Below the pieces are notes generated by a model that worked only from the letters and a program-made list of their open reading frames with translations, did no database searches and was not told the DNA's origin. The position numbers and the translations under genes were made by a program. Of a stretch of DNA of 64,000 nucleotides, positions 40,341-52,844 are shown one piece after another. Every line of letters starts with the position of its first letter. Within the stretch, counting starts at the first letter, position 1. The stretch comes from Candidatus Nanosynbacter sp. TM7-076 (GTDB taxonomy: Bacteria > Patescibacteriota > Saccharimonadia > Saccharimonadales > Saccharimonadaceae). The stretch is taken from contig NZ_JAJQJS010000002.1 of assembly GCF_022828325.1 (NCBI RefSeq), positions 62,001-126,000 on the forward strand. Reading direction: 5' to 3'.

Positions 40341-41426
40341 TTACCTAGTCGAGGTTGATGACAATCCGCTCGAATACCCTTCCATAAAACCTTCTACAAA
40401 CTCTTTCAAGCTTTCAGCGTCCGAAGGCGCCTTAATTTCCTCAGACTTGTTCATGTTAATGTCAAATGAAATTTCTACAGAAGCCTTCCTGCCATCACCT
40501 TTCAACTCCAAGGCCTTCAGTTCATGAGATGACCTATCAACCCACACCTTCAATGAAGCTGTGTCAATAGATGATGAATCACTACTCTTGTAGCTATTAG
40601 ATTTTCCGCACTTACTGAGCGCCTTGCCTGCTGATGAATTTTTAAACTCATCATTAAATTTCGACAATTTACTGTTATCACCCTTTAGTTCAAAACCACG
40701 TCCACCATTACGATCGCTAATCTTTGAGTCTTTTATAGTGAAGAAGCTATTCTTTTGATAAAGTTGAACTACTTCCTTGCGGACACTTTCGTCACTTTGA
40801 ATTTTCTTCAGAGCGTTAATTCCACACTTATATTCGCTACCGATTTCATCTGGAGAAACCTTCATCCACGTGTCGCTCATTTTATCTATCTCAGAGCTCA
40901 TCTTTCTCAAAGTCTGATCACGGTAAGTTTCTATTTGAGACCTTGACGCCTTACCACCAGACGAAGACTCCATAACTATTTCAAGCAAAGTGCCATACAA
41001 ATCCTTAAAGTTATTTATCTTCACGTATATCGTCCCGTCATCACCAAGAACCATATCACCATCTAGTGGAATACTTTTTTCGACCCCTTTGATATTAAGC
41101 TTAGCGTCAATATTCGCCTTTGACTTTCCCGAATCAGTAGCAGTCTTTACGTTTAGCTCTATTTTTCCTTGGTCGCGCATGTCAATAACTACCTTACCGT
41201 CGGCAGTCATCTTCTTTGCCATAATAGCATTAGACACAGCGTCCGTAACCATCTTTTCTGGATTCTGCCACCACAAGAAATAAACTAGCACAGCAGAAAT
41301 AATAGCAATAAGAGCTATAACTCCCAGCACTATGCCAATTATCAATCCCGTTTTCTTCTTTTTTGGCTGCATCGGCACGCCGTTATATTGCGGCTGCGGT
41401 GCAGGTTGATTACCTTGATCCATCAT
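40341..41426 (-). CDS. Membrane-anchored extracytoplasmic protein with Pro/Gln-rich lead, function unknown
   Basis: A 361-aa protein. Residues 1-22 are Pro/Gln-rich, followed by KKKK, one membrane helix (about 27-52) and a large extracytoplasmic domain rich in Lys, Asp and Ser with repeated beta-type patterns (KVVIDMRDQGKIELNVKTAT, GKSKANIDAKLNIKGVEKSI). Two Cys (EYKCGIN and LSKCGKS) may pair. The shape recalls lipid-carrying LppX/LolA-like proteins, but this is uncertain. AGGGGG lies before two adjacent ATG codons (41426 or 41423). Confidence 0.72.
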   Translation of the reverse strand: MMDQGNQPAPQPQYNGVPMQPKKKKTGLIIGIVLGVIALIAIISAVLVYFLWWQNPEKMVTDAVSNAIMAKKMTADGKVVIDMRDQGKIELNVKTATDSGKSKANIDAKLNIKGVEKSIPLDGDMVLGDDGTIYVKINNFKDLYGTLLEIVMESSSGGKASRSQIETYRDQTLRKMSSEIDKMSDTWMKVSPDEIGSEYKCGINALKKIQSDESVRKEVVQLYQKNSFFTIKDSKISDRNGGRGFELKGDNSKLSKFNDEFKNSSAGKALSKCGKSNSYKSSDSSSIDTASLKVWVDRSSHELKALELKGDGRKASVEISFDINMNKSEEIKAPSDAESLKEFVEGFMEGYSSGLSSTSTR

Positions 41427-41465
41427 TCCCCCTTGTTTTATATACCTTGAATTTAATATATCACA

Positions 41466-42755
41466 TTAATCTTTAAATTGTGAGAAAAATTGGTTTTTCC
41501 TAGCAATCCACTCCGGCGTTTGCCTGACTAAGTATTTGTCGTCCTCAGTGCTATGAAGGTTGATTTTTATAGACTCCTCTAGCCATACGCCGCCACTTGA
41601 ACCCTTGAATAACGCGACGCCTTCAGATTTCAATTTGTCGCGCACGAAAGACCCAGCCTCGATGGCATTCTTACATTCCTTCACCTGACAACCTCTTTGA
41701 CGAGCAGCTGGCGCTAAATATTGATTAGCTTTCTCACCAACCGTCACAACCCAATCCAACAAATCCGGGCTACAATGAGAACCAAGTTCAGCATGAGCTT
41801 GCTCGAAAATTCCCTTTAAGCCATTCATGTTGCCAAGCACAGCAATGCGCTGCGGAGTCTCAATTCGATACAAAGACTGTAAAGCTGCCAAAGCAGTCAA
41901 CGGCGTCGAACTATAGCTATCATCAATCAACCAAGTATTGTCCGCACCCTTCAGCAAATTCATCCTACCAGGCAGTGGGCGCAAATTTTCTATGCCCTTT
42001 TTTATATTATCCTCAGTTTCACCAAACGCATACCCAATAGCTGCCGCCACGATCGCTGGACGAATATTATGCTCGCCAATTAGCTTAACATTGACCTCTA
42101 ATCCGTTAGGATTTTCTGGCGACATAATAAAGCCGTGATGTCCATCTTTCAGAGAAAAATTACGATCGTCAAAATTATACTCCGCCACTGGATCACTTCC
42201 GTACGTAGTGATATTAGGATTCGTCAAAAAGCTAGCAAAACGCCCGTCAATATCATCACGATTTATCATCGCCATTCGCGAGAAATTCGCCAGCGAAATC
42301 ATCTCATTCGCCACTTCCTCCAAGGAATATTCAACCTGCATTCGACCATTTGTTACAGAAGTTACAACCGTAATATCTGGCACAACATAAGCCTTAAACC
42401 AATCGTTATAGCCAAGTTCCTTTGGATTAAATTCCTGAACAATCACCTGAACTTCCGGTTTTTCGGCCTTAATTCTCTTCTTTACGGCGCGCATCACTTT
42501 CCACCATTTGAACAAGCCTTTTTCGGGCATTTTCACGCCCATCATCTGAAGAAAAACATCAGCTTTTGTCTTCGGCTCTTCATTGCGAAGCTGAATATCA
42601 AATTGTTGTGCCAAAACCGTACCAATAGCTATTTTTGCACTAGCCTTTCCGGCGCTACCAGTTATCGCCACAAGCTTCACATCTGGATGAACAGCAAAAA
42701 ATTCTCGCACCAATTTTGCTAGTTTTTCTTCCTTTTTTTTTGAAACAGTAACCAT
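41466..42755 (-). CDS. Mur ligase family protein (MurF-like) with altered P-loop
   Basis: A 429-aa protein. The ATP-binding loop is VAITGSAGKASAKIAIG, where the usual GKT is GKA. The middle domain has VVTSVTNGRMQVEYSLEEVA and KLIGEHNIRPAIVAAAIGYA, and the C-terminal domain NLRPLPGRMNLLKG and WLIDDSYSSTPLTALAAL. MurF joins D-Ala-D-Ala to the UDP-MurNAc peptide. It could be a MurF variant or a Mur ligase for another polymer. TATGAT (42762-42767) lies six bases before the ATG. The candidate structured RNA is immediately upstream. Confidence 0.8.
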   Translation of the reverse strand: MVTVSKKKEEKLAKLVREFFAVHPDVKLVAITGSAGKASAKIAIGTVLAQQFDIQLRNEEPKTKADVFLQMMGVKMPEKGLFKWWKVMRAVKKRIKAEKPEVQVIVQEFNPKELGYNDWFKAYVVPDITVVTSVTNGRMQVEYSLEEVANEMISLANFSRMAMINRDDIDGRFASFLTNPNITTYGSDPVAEYNFDDRNFSLKDGHHGFIMSPENPNGLEVNVKLIGEHNIRPAIVAAAIGYAFGETEDNIKKGIENLRPLPGRMNLLKGADNTWLIDDSYSSTPLTALAALQSLYRIETPQRIAVLGNMNGLKGIFEQAHAELGSHCSPDLLDWVVTVGEKANQYLAPAARQRGCQVKECKNAIEAGSFVRDKLKSEGVALFKGSSGGVWLEESIKINLHSTEDDKYLVRQTPEWIARKNQFFSQFKD

Positions 42756-42784
42756 AACTATATCATACCATAAGCATTATAGAA

Positions 42785-42875
42785 GAGCTGCTACGCGCCC
42801 ACCCGGGGCATATTTGAATGTGTGTTTGTCTTTCAATTGGCAAGCATAGGAGAATGCCCCTATGCGTACCAGCTC
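42785..42875 (-). ncRNA. Candidate structured RNA (about 91 nt)
   Basis: On the minus strand three nested stems fold the region into one rod: GAGCTG/CAGCTC, TACGC/GCGTA and GGGGCAT/ATGCCCC, separated by asymmetric loops, with an inner TTGAA/TTCAA. A competing hairpin GCATAGG/CCTATGC shares the same bases, so two folds exclude each other. A promoter with TTGTGT (42906-42911), 17 bases, and CATAAT (42883-42888) would start transcription at the first base of the stem. The MurF-like gene follows. It is not a recognised riboswitch, SRP or RNase P RNA. The strand is inferred from the promoter. Confidence 0.55.
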
Positions 42876-42914
42876 ATGTTTAATTATGCATTATCGCCCA
42901 AAAAAACACAAGCA

Positions 42915-43613
42915 TCATTTCTCATTTACATATTCTGGCAAAACTTTCCCAGCTAAAACTACCGCCATCAAAACTGCAAATCCACACATAATTGACGGAA
43001 TTCCGATAATAGTCGATGGATCGATGATATTGACAAACGTCGTAGGCGCCATAAATAGAACATATCCCACAATCAACGAACCTAGAGAGCGCCGAATGTG
43101 TTTACTGGAGGTTTTACTCCTAACATACGCATAAGCAATTGCTGCAAATAATAGGCCGTAATAATACAAACCATACCACATTCCGATGCCCGGCTGGTTT
43201 TCAAAAATCACATAATTACCCAGGCAAGTCCCAGACTTAATTCCGTTAGCCTCCAATAGAAAATAGCTAATAAACATTGCTGCAAAAGTATAACCAAGCA
43301 CAGGAATCCACCGCCTCTTATCGCCAGAAATTTTATATATCAAATGAATACCCAGAGGCGGAAGCATAGTAATTGCAATATAGCCAAGTTTAGCCCAGCC
43401 GAGATTATCCAGAAGAATCGCACCTTCACAAACGTTATATTCAGCCCATTGAAACAGCGCAAGACAAATCAACAGCATGATCACAATCTTCGTCACAGCA
43501 TTCAATTTATATTTCCAAAAAGTATATATCGCCAGAATAATTTCAATTGTAAACGTCGCCAACATTACCGCTGGAGAAAAACAATAGAGTCTCGGTTTTT
43601 TAATCTTATCCAT
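42915..43613 (-). CDS. Seven-helix membrane protein, function unknown
   Basis: About 232 aa with seven hydrophobic segments. The start MDKIKKPRLYCFSPAVMLAT at 43613 is fixed by TATAAT (43620-43625) six bases upstream. The topology and helix spacing resemble the 7TM sensor module found at the N-terminus of some histidine kinases, but no kinase domain follows. Conserved-looking residues are LFQWAEYNVCEG and MLPPLGIHLIY. It ends just before the candidate structured RNA promoter. Confidence 0.68.
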   Translation of the reverse strand: MDKIKKPRLYCFSPAVMLATFTIEIILAIYTFWKYKLNAVTKIVIMLLICLALFQWAEYNVCEGAILLDNLGWAKLGYIAITMLPPLGIHLIYKISGDKRRWIPVLGYTFAAMFISYFLLEANGIKSGTCLGNYVIFENQPGIGMWYGLYYYGLLFAAIAYAYVRSKTSSKHIRRSLGSLIVGYVLFMAPTTFVNIIDPSTIIGIPSIMCGFAVLMAVVLAGKVLPEYVNEK

Positions 43614-43632
43614 GCGTAAATTATACATTAAT

Positions 43633-46723
<3,091 letters not shown>

Positions 46724-46725
46724 AA

Positions 46726-47601
46726 TTACATCTTTGTTGCGTTATTTCTCAGCCTTGCAATTCTATCTTCTAGCGGCGGATGAGTACTAAATAGCTTCGA
46801 GAAAAATCCAGGTTTCAAAGGATTATTCATGAACAAATTGGCAGTGGAAGAACTTTGTTTTTGCATTGGTCTGCCGTATTGGCGCAATTTTTCCAGCGCG
46901 CTTGCTAATCCTTCAGTATCTCGTGTCAATAATACACCCGAAGCATCCGCCAGATATTCACGCTGCCTACTGACTGCCAGCTGGGTTATCGTTGCCAAAA
47001 GCGGCGCCAATATAACCACGATTAGCCCGAGAGCATAGACAATAGGATTAACATCCCTATCACGGTCATCGCTATAAAACATCATTCTAAGCGCCAAATC
47101 CGCAAACAGTCCAATTGCACTAACCAAACCAAAAGCAATCATACTCACGCGGATGTCGTAATTTCGCACGTGACTCATTTCATGCGCCATAACCGCCTCC
47201 AGTTCACGCTTGTCCATAATATCCAAAAGCCCAGTGGTCGCACCAACAATAGCATGATTCGGGTCGCGACCAGTCGCAAAAGCATTCGGAGCTGGATCAT
47301 TAATGATATAAACTTTCGGCATCGGCATACCAGAGGCGATAGACAAATTTTCCACCACTCGCCAAAGTTCAGGAGCATCATTTTTGCTAATTTCCTGAGC
47401 GCCGGTCATCATCATAGCCAACTTGCCAGCTATAAAATATTGCAACCAAGCATACAATATCGCGCATATGAAAATGATGAGTGCCAACGAATAGCTATCA
47501 GTTGCCGCTCCAATAAACAAACCGATGACTCCAATAATTATCACAAACACAGACATAATTAATATTGTGTTGCGTTTGTTTTGAGAAACTGCATTGTACA
47601 T
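46726..47601 (-). CDS. htpX: HtpX-type M48 membrane metalloprotease
   Basis: A 291-aa protein with two N-terminal helices (about 13-33, 35-55), the zinc motif AVMAHEMSHVRNYD (HExxH), a further helix pair, and the third ligand in REYLADASGVLLTRD. It degrades damaged membrane proteins. TATAAT (47608-47613) lies six bases before the ATG (leaderless), and a LemA gene is immediately upstream, a pairing seen in many bacteria. Confidence 0.95.
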   Translation of the reverse strand: MYNAVSQNKRNTILIMSVFVIIIGVIGLFIGAATDSYSLALIIFICAILYAWLQYFIAGKLAMMMTGAQEISKNDAPELWRVVENLSIASGMPMPKVYIINDPAPNAFATGRDPNHAIVGATTGLLDIMDKRELEAVMAHEMSHVRNYDIRVSMIAFGLVSAIGLFADLALRMMFYSDDRDRDVNPIVYALGLIVVILAPLLATITQLAVSRQREYLADASGVLLTRDTEGLASALEKLRQYGRPMQKQSSSTANLFMNNPLKPGFFSKLFSTHPPLEDRIARLRNNATKM

Positions 47602-47616
47602 ATGTTAATTATACCA

Positions 47617-47649
47617 AAAATCGCCCACTAAAAATAGACGAGCGATTTT
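47617..47649 (-). terminator. Terminator of lemA overlapping the htpX promoter
   Basis: On the minus strand AAAATCGC and GCGATTTT pair and end in five T, only a few bases before the htpX -10 box. Read-through would therefore be limited, and htpX uses its own promoter. Confidence 0.7.
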
Positions 47650-47664
47650 CATTTCAGGATTCAA

Positions 47665-48234
47665 TTAGAACTTTACTTCAACTGGATTTTCGATGCTTGC
47701 ACGGTCCTCAACGTCGAAGAATTCCTTAGCTTGGAAGCCAAACATTCCCGCGATGATATTTGTTGGGAAAGTCTGAATCTTCGTATTCAGGTCGCGAACG
47801 CCACCGTTGTAGAATCGGCGAGCTGCTTGGATCTTATCCTCAGTGTCAACCAATTCTTGTTGCAATTGCAAGAAGTTCTGGTTTGCTTTCAATTCTGGGT
47901 AAGCCTCAGATACGGCAAACAAGCTCTTCAATGCGCCTTCCAAAGCATTTTCAGCCTTGGCGGTTTCAGCCACGCTGCCAGCATTCATGATTGCTGAACG
48001 AGCTTCTGCGACCTTCTCAAACACTTCTTTTTCATGTGTAGCGTAACCTTTTACTGAGTTGACCAAATTTGGAATCAAATCAGTTCGGCGTTTTAGCTGA
48101 ACAGTAATGTCACTCCATGCCTCTTCTACGCGGTTGCGCAACACAACTAAACCATTGTACGCACCGATTACAACTCCTACGAGTACCAATAAAACTACCA
48201 CTGTAACAATAAGTACAATTACCAATGGACTCAT
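47665..48234 (-). CDS. lemA: LemA-family protein
   Basis: A 189-aa protein with an N-terminal membrane helix (about 4-26) and the LemA helical domain: [54 protein letters not shown] and [20 protein letters not shown], ending [19 protein letters not shown]. LemA is a conserved membrane scaffold often next to HtpX. The role is not well known. Confidence 0.93.
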   Translation of the reverse strand: MSPLVIVLIVTVVVLLVLVGVVIGAYNGLVVLRNRVEEAWSDITVQLKRRTDLIPNLVNSVKGYATHEKEVFEKVAEARSAIMNAGSVAETAKAENALEGALKSLFAVSEAYPELKANQNFLQLQQELVDTEDKIQAARRFYNGGVRDLNTKIQTFPTNIIAGMFGFQAKEFFDVEDRASIENPVEVKF

Positions 48235-48282
48235 TTCTTACCTTTGTCCCTTTCCTATTCAATATTACTTTCTTTACAACTT

Positions 48283-48368
48283 TGGTGCGCAAGGCGGGAA
48301 TCGAACCCGCACGACTTTTGGTCAAGGGATTTTAAGTCCCTCGCGTCTACCAATTCCGCCACTCGCGC
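48283..48368 (-). tRNA. tRNA-Leu (anticodon UAA)
   Basis: On the minus strand acceptor GCGCGAG, class II long variable arm, anticodon loop CTTAAAA (TAA), T-loop GGTTCGATTCC and encoded CCA. It reads UUA/UUG and is a substrate for the LeuRS at 37.8 kb. First of a loose three-tRNA group. Confidence 0.94.
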
Positions 48369-48492
48369 TTATTTATATACAATCCAGACGCCCGCGCGCC
48401 AGACTACTTATATTATACTATATTCGCTAAGTAAATTGTACAATTTCGCAAAATAAAAAATAGCCCAATACTCAGGACTATTTATCAAAAAT

Positions 48493-48566
48493 TGGAGGCA
48501 CGTACGAGAGTCGAACTCGTCTAAAAGGTTTTGCAGACCTCTGCGTAACCGCTCCGCCAACGCGCC
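48493..48566 (-). tRNA. tRNA-Cys (anticodon GCA)
   Basis: On the minus strand acceptor GGCGCGT with ACGTGCC, anticodon stem AGGT/ACCT around loop CTGCAAA (GCA), T-loop AGTTCGACTCT, discriminator T and encoded CCA. Reads UGC/UGU. Confidence 0.94.
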
Positions 48567-48634
48567 ACCGCCTTTATTATATCAGATTTTGCAAAACATA
48601 TCACAAACAATTCATCCAATAATTGCAATATGTT

Positions 48635-48722
48635 TGGTGCGAGCGAGAAGACTTGAACTTCCACGAGCGCAATGCTCACTAGCCCCTCAAGCTAGCGCGT
48701 CTACCAATTCCGCCACGCCCGC
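48635..48722 (-). tRNA. tRNA-Leu (anticodon GAG)
   Basis: On the minus strand acceptor GCGGGCG with CGCTCGC, anticodon stem CTAGC/GCTAG around loop TTGAGGG (GAG), a long variable arm and encoded CCA. Reads CUC/CUU. It lies downstream of the peptide-binding protein gene. Confidence 0.94.
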
Positions 48723-48746
48723 ATAGCCACTTACCATTATACCCGA

Positions 48747-50537
48747 TTACGGGGTTTTGTAAACGGACTTTTTCTCTGTCGCCCAATACTGAACATCGAC
48801 ATAACGATCGACAGGATTGACAACTTCGGTGCTTGCGTCGAGAGCTTTAACGTTCCGAATATGAATATAGTCAAACTTCGGCTGATACAAGGCAATCGCT
48901 GGAGCGTCCGCTTGCCAAGTGGCAGTAAACTTCGCGTAACGATCAGCGCGTTGCTTTGCCGAGATTTTAGATCGACCGCTTTCCAGAGCATCGTCCGCTA
49001 TCGCGTTATTGTAATTGGAGAAATTTAAACCATTATTGGTTGCCTGCGAAGAATGCCAATAGGCATAAACATCGGGGTCGCCGCCCAAGGAGAGCTCATA
49101 AACCAACACATCAAAATTGCGCGGCTGCAAAACTGTCTGAAGAATATTTTGAGTGGCATCGTTCGGATCGACAACTTTAATATCCGATTCTATATTCAGT
49201 TCATCATACCAAACTTGAGCCAAATACCTGGCAACCTTTTCGTAATTGCTATTCTTCAAAACAACTACGTTGAGCTTTAACTTATCATTTCCCTTCTGAC
49301 GAACATTATTCACACTCTTCCAGCCCTCAGCGTCGAGTAGAGATTTCGCTTTCTTGACGTCATAACTAGACGAGTTCGAGCTCTTTCCCAGGAATTTATT
49401 AAGCGTTGGACCAGATAATTCCTCTGTAGACAACGACAAAGATTGGCGTAGCTTGGACGTATCGACACTGAGCGACAAAGCTTGACGAACTGCTTTTGAT
49501 CGCAAGAACTGACTATTGTTATTAAACAGTGCGTAAACTCCGTTATTCAAAGAATGTGCTTCTGCGGCGTACATAGATTTCACCTCGGCGGATTGATCGT
49601 TATAGATCAATTCTGGAGTTCCTGTAATTTCTCGCGTACGCAAACTTTTCGCAATATCATCCTGCGTCGGATACGCGTACAACTGGAATCGCTCCAACTT
49701 AGGCGTGCCGCCATAATAATTGCTATTCGACTGCAGATATAGCACTTTTTTACTGCCATCACTAGTTACATTCTGCAGCAACCTAAAGGCGAATGGACCG
49801 CTGGATATAGGCGATTTATTAAAATCATGTTCACGTAAATTCGACGGTTTAACGTCTTTTAATATATGCTTAGGGATAATCGGGAATGTCAAAGCGTGGA
49901 CAAACGGCGAATATGACGACGGCAAGATAAACTTCACCGAATCGTCAGACACTTTCTCGAATTTTATAGATTTCCAGCCAGATATCTCAGCTCCAACTTC
50001 TGGATTCGCTAATAGTTTCAATGTAAAAATTACATCGTCCGCCGTTAGATCTTGTCCGTCCGACCACTTCAAGCCCTTCTTCAGCTTAACCGTATATTCA
50101 GTTTCTTTATCGTTTACGCTGATACTATCCGCCATGTCAGCCTTTATATTGCCTGTTGAGTCATATCGATACAAACTTGAAAATAGCAACTTCGCGGCGG
50201 ATTTTTCAGCATTGGTTTTTGCGAAAATAGGATTTAAGTTTTCCAAAGGACCCAGCACACCCTCAGAATATGATCCGCCAGAAGTGTACGCCATTGTCGT
50301 GAAAGAATTGCGAGAAATATGCCACTGCACCGCACTGGCGCCAATCATAACCAATACTAGAATAATCCAGACAGAAACCCGACGTCGCACATTAGATAAG
50401 CGATCCAGCCTGGATGTCACGAATTTATGCGCATGGCGCAAGCTGCCCTTTTCAATCTTACGCAGACGCTTATTAACATCTTTACTGGAAACTTTTAGCC
50501 GCGCAAAACGATTCCATGACGAATTATCCGAACTCAA
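48747..50537 (-). CDS. Membrane-anchored solute-binding protein, family 5 (peptide type)
   Basis: A 596-aa protein with the SBP_bac_5 pattern: GVLGPLENLNPIFAKTNAEK, KLLFSSLYRYDSTGNIKADM, KLKKGLKWSDGQDLTADDVI and AVRQALSLSVDTSKLRQSL. It should bind oligopeptides outside the membrane. Instead of a lipobox it has about 55 basic cytoplasmic residues (RLRKIEKGSLRHAHKFVTSR) and an uncleaved helix (about 56-74). No permease or ATPase genes lie nearby, so it is an orphan here. It precedes nothing but tRNAs and follows secG by ten bases. Confidence 0.9.
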   Translation of the reverse strand: MSSDNSSWNRFARLKVSSKDVNKRLRKIEKGSLRHAHKFVTSRLDRLSNVRRRVSVWIILVLVMIGASAVQWHISRNSFTTMAYTSGGSYSEGVLGPLENLNPIFAKTNAEKSAAKLLFSSLYRYDSTGNIKADMADSISVNDKETEYTVKLKKGLKWSDGQDLTADDVIFTLKLLANPEVGAEISGWKSIKFEKVSDDSVKFILPSSYSPFVHALTFPIIPKHILKDVKPSNLREHDFNKSPISSGPFAFRLLQNVTSDGSKKVLYLQSNSNYYGGTPKLERFQLYAYPTQDDIAKSLRTREITGTPELIYNDQSAEVKSMYAAEAHSLNNGVYALFNNNSQFLRSKAVRQALSLSVDTSKLRQSLSLSTEELSGPTLNKFLGKSSNSSSYDVKKAKSLLDAEGWKSVNNVRQKGNDKLKLNVVVLKNSNYEKVARYLAQVWYDELNIESDIKVVDPNDATQNILQTVLQPRNFDVLVYELSLGGDPDVYAYWHSSQATNNGLNFSNYNNAIADDALESGRSKISAKQRADRYAKFTATWQADAPAIALYQPKFDYIHIRNVKALDASTEVVNPVDRYVDVQYWATEKKSVYKTP

Positions 50538-50547
50538 ATCTATTCTC

Positions 50548-50784
50548 CTATTTTTGTAATCCCGGCAAAATCATACTTGCCAAAATCGATAGCACAAAAA
50601 TCACCGCAAAAACAATAGTTACGTCAAACAAGTTTTTATCAAATCCGCGACGAGTAGTGAATAATTCCCCAGACGAGCCGAATCCTGCGCCCAAACTTGC
50701 GCCTCGTTGTTGCAACAAAATTGCGATAATCATCAGTACGGCAGATCCAAGCGTCACGTACGGTAAAATTGTATCAATTGACAT
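50548..50784 (-). CDS. secG: Preprotein translocase subunit SecG
   Basis: A 78-aa protein with two membrane helices (about 5-24, 54-74) and the SecG loop LLQQRGASLGAGFGSSGELF then TTRRGFDKNLF. It assists SecYE in export. It lies one base after the holin-like gene and ten bases before the peptide-binding protein gene, so the three are one operon. Confidence 0.92.
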   Translation of the reverse strand: MSIDTILPYVTLGSAVLMIIAILLQQRGASLGAGFGSSGELFTTRRGFDKNLFDVTIVFAVIFVLSILASMILPGLQK

Positions 50785-50785
50785 A

Positions 50786-51160
50786 TTACTCCTTTTCTTC
50801 CCGCTGCAAAACCAGCGCGCTACTTATAATATAGTTTACCAAACTCAATATAATCCCGGCAATAATTGAATGTGCAAAAGTCATAGAAATTCCTGGCGCC
50901 AAAGCGAGCGAGATATAAACCATAAAGCCATTTACGATTAAGGTAAACAGCCCTAATGTCAATAGGATTGCCGGCAGGGCTAGAATTGTAACAATTGGTT
51001 TCAATACGCTATTCACTACCGAAAATATCAGCCCAGCCATCATAAACGTCCACGCAGAAGTTGCGCCCGGAGTTTCATTTCCAAGCAGCCGCACTGCAAC
51101 CCAAATACCTACCGAGTTAAGAATTAGCCGAATCAAAAACGTTGCAAATTGTCTTTTCAT
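50786..51160 (-). CDS. Phage-holin-like (superfamily IV) four-helix membrane protein
   Basis: About 124 aa from MKRQFATFLIRLILNSVGIW. Four hydrophobic segments, with VNSVLKPIVTILALPAILLT typical of the widespread YvlD/'phage holin family 4' membrane proteins. These are normally chromosomal, and holin function is unproven. TATAAT lies seven bases before ATG 51160; a longer frame to 51208 would start upstream of the promoter. First gene of the secG operon. Confidence 0.82.
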   Translation of the reverse strand: MKRQFATFLIRLILNSVGIWVAVRLLGNETPGATSAWTFMMAGLIFSVVNSVLKPIVTILALPAILLTLGLFTLIVNGFMVYISLALAPGISMTFAHSIIAGIILSLVNYIISSALVLQREEKE

Positions 51161-51210
51161 TAGTCTTATTATATATAATTTATGCTTTATTGTCGATTGG
51201 TCGCCCAAAC

Positions 51211-52788
51211 TTAAGACAAGCGTTTAATCAAATTCGCCTTTTTCGTGCCAACTTCCGCCTGCAATTCCGTATAATCCGCCTCGATAATTTTTTTCACACT
51301 ACCAAACTTCCTCAACAATTTCGCGCGCGTCTTTGGGCCAATCCCCGGAATTTCCTCCAGTTGATTTTTCGTCTGATTTTGACGCTTCAACGCCGTATGA
51401 TAGCTCACAGCAAATCGGTGTGACTCATCACGAATCCGTTGGAAAAGCTTGACAATATCTGTCGTCGCAATAGAACTTTTTGTAAAATTGTCCCGGCTGG
51501 AACCGTCATCAATAGCAGAGCCTCGTAGATTCTTTGAATGCGAGCCGGCGTTGCGCTGAGCGGGATGCAAATTTACCACATACACATCATTGTCTTCGTG
51601 AATAGCGATGTCCTGATGAATAGATTTTTGCAACTCCTCAATGCGCGTTACGTCAATTTGTGAGCCAGTTTTATGAATAATAATTTCTTCCTCGCGCTTA
51701 GCGATACTAATAATCGGCAATTTTATTCCACGCTCATCCCTCGCCTTAATCGCCGCCGAAAGTTGACCTTTTCCGCCGTCAATCAATAACAAATCCGGAC
51801 AGCCCCAGCTTTTGATATTTCGCTCACCAAGCCGCCTAAAAATCACCTCGTACATATTTCCAGTATCGTCGTTTTTTTCGCTCACCTTAAATTTGCGATA
51901 TTCCGCACGATCGCTCGCACCATTCGTAAAGACCACCATACTCGCCACAACTTGACGTCCGCTCATATGAGAAATATCATAGCCCTCAATTCGCACTGGA
52001 ATATTTTTTAAGCCAAGTAGTTTTGCTAAATCAGCCAGCGCCTTATCTTTTGAAATATCCAAAAATTCCTTATCGCCAAACATAACGCGTCGCTGAAGCT
52101 CTTGCATGGCGCGCAACTTATTCCTCAGACTTGCCGCCCGCTCAAAATCATGAAGCCCCGCAGCCGTTTTCATATCACGCTCCAACTCCACAGCAATAGC
52201 TTTGCGATTTCCCTTAATGTAACTTATCAATTTGCGCAAACTAGCTTTATACGCGTCCGAACCATCACTTATCTTCGGACTTAAACCTAAATCCTCATCC
52301 AACTTTGATTGCCCAGGGCGTCTTTGGTGAGTAAGATATGGAAAAATTCGCCTCAAATAACGCAATGCCTTTTTTAACGCAAAACCATTATAGAATGGAC
52401 CAAAATAATCTGCACCATCATCGGCAGGATTCCGCGTAAAACTGACCGTCGGCCAATCGCTTTTCATATCAATCCGAACGTACATCTGAGACTTGTCGTC
52501 GCGCAGCAGAACGTTGTATCGCGGCATATATCGCTTGATCATCTCGCTTTCCAAAAACAGCGCATCAACCTCGCTCTCAGTTTCAATCCAATCAGTATCA
52601 AAAATCTCCGCCACCAGCACCATAGTTTTATTATCTCGCCCGCGCGAATCTTGAAAATACTGACGTACGCGATTTTTAAGAACCGCCGCCTTGCCAACAT
52701 AAATTACCTCGCCGCTCGCCGACTTATGAAAATAAACGCCGGGCGTTCGCGGCAAAGTTTTCAGCTTGGCTTGCAATGCTTGATTCAT
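51211..52788 (-). CDS. uvrC: Excinuclease ABC subunit C
   Basis: A 525-aa protein: N-terminal GIY-YIG nuclease (TPGVYFHKSASGEVIYVGKA), UVR domain (TAAGLHDFERAASLRNKLRA), RNase H-like endonuclease (IEGYDISHMSGRQVVASMVV, LLIDGGKGQLSAAIKA) and helix-hairpin-helix end (LEEIPGIGPKTRAKLLRKFG). It makes both incisions in nucleotide excision repair. It is shorter than E. coli UvrC (610 aa) but keeps all domains. A TAATAT box ends a few bases before the ATG, so it is near-leaderless. Confidence 0.96.
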   Translation of the reverse strand: MNQALQAKLKTLPRTPGVYFHKSASGEVIYVGKAAVLKNRVRQYFQDSRGRDNKTMVLVAEIFDTDWIETESEVDALFLESEMIKRYMPRYNVLLRDDKSQMYVRIDMKSDWPTVSFTRNPADDGADYFGPFYNGFALKKALRYLRRIFPYLTHQRRPGQSKLDEDLGLSPKISDGSDAYKASLRKLISYIKGNRKAIAVELERDMKTAAGLHDFERAASLRNKLRAMQELQRRVMFGDKEFLDISKDKALADLAKLLGLKNIPVRIEGYDISHMSGRQVVASMVVFTNGASDRAEYRKFKVSEKNDDTGNMYEVIFRRLGERNIKSWGCPDLLLIDGGKGQLSAAIKARDERGIKLPIISIAKREEEIIIHKTGSQIDVTRIEELQKSIHQDIAIHEDNDVYVVNLHPAQRNAGSHSKNLRGSAIDDGSSRDNFTKSSIATTDIVKLFQRIRDESHRFAVSYHTALKRQNQTKNQLEEIPGIGPKTRAKLLRKFGSVKKIIEADYTELQAEVGTKKANLIKRLS

Positions 52789-52844
52789 TAAATATATTAC
52801 AATCTAAACACACCAATTATGCAAGCATTCTTTTAGTGATCAGC

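Noticed and set aside
42785..42875. The structured element as SRP 4.5S RNA, 6S RNA or a twister ribozyme
   Set aside because: The SRP GGAA loop region, the 6S bubble and twister conserved bases are not present.
50786..51160. A prophage based on the holin-like gene
   Set aside because: This holin superfamily is usually chromosomal, and no other phage gene is nearby; it is in the secG operon.
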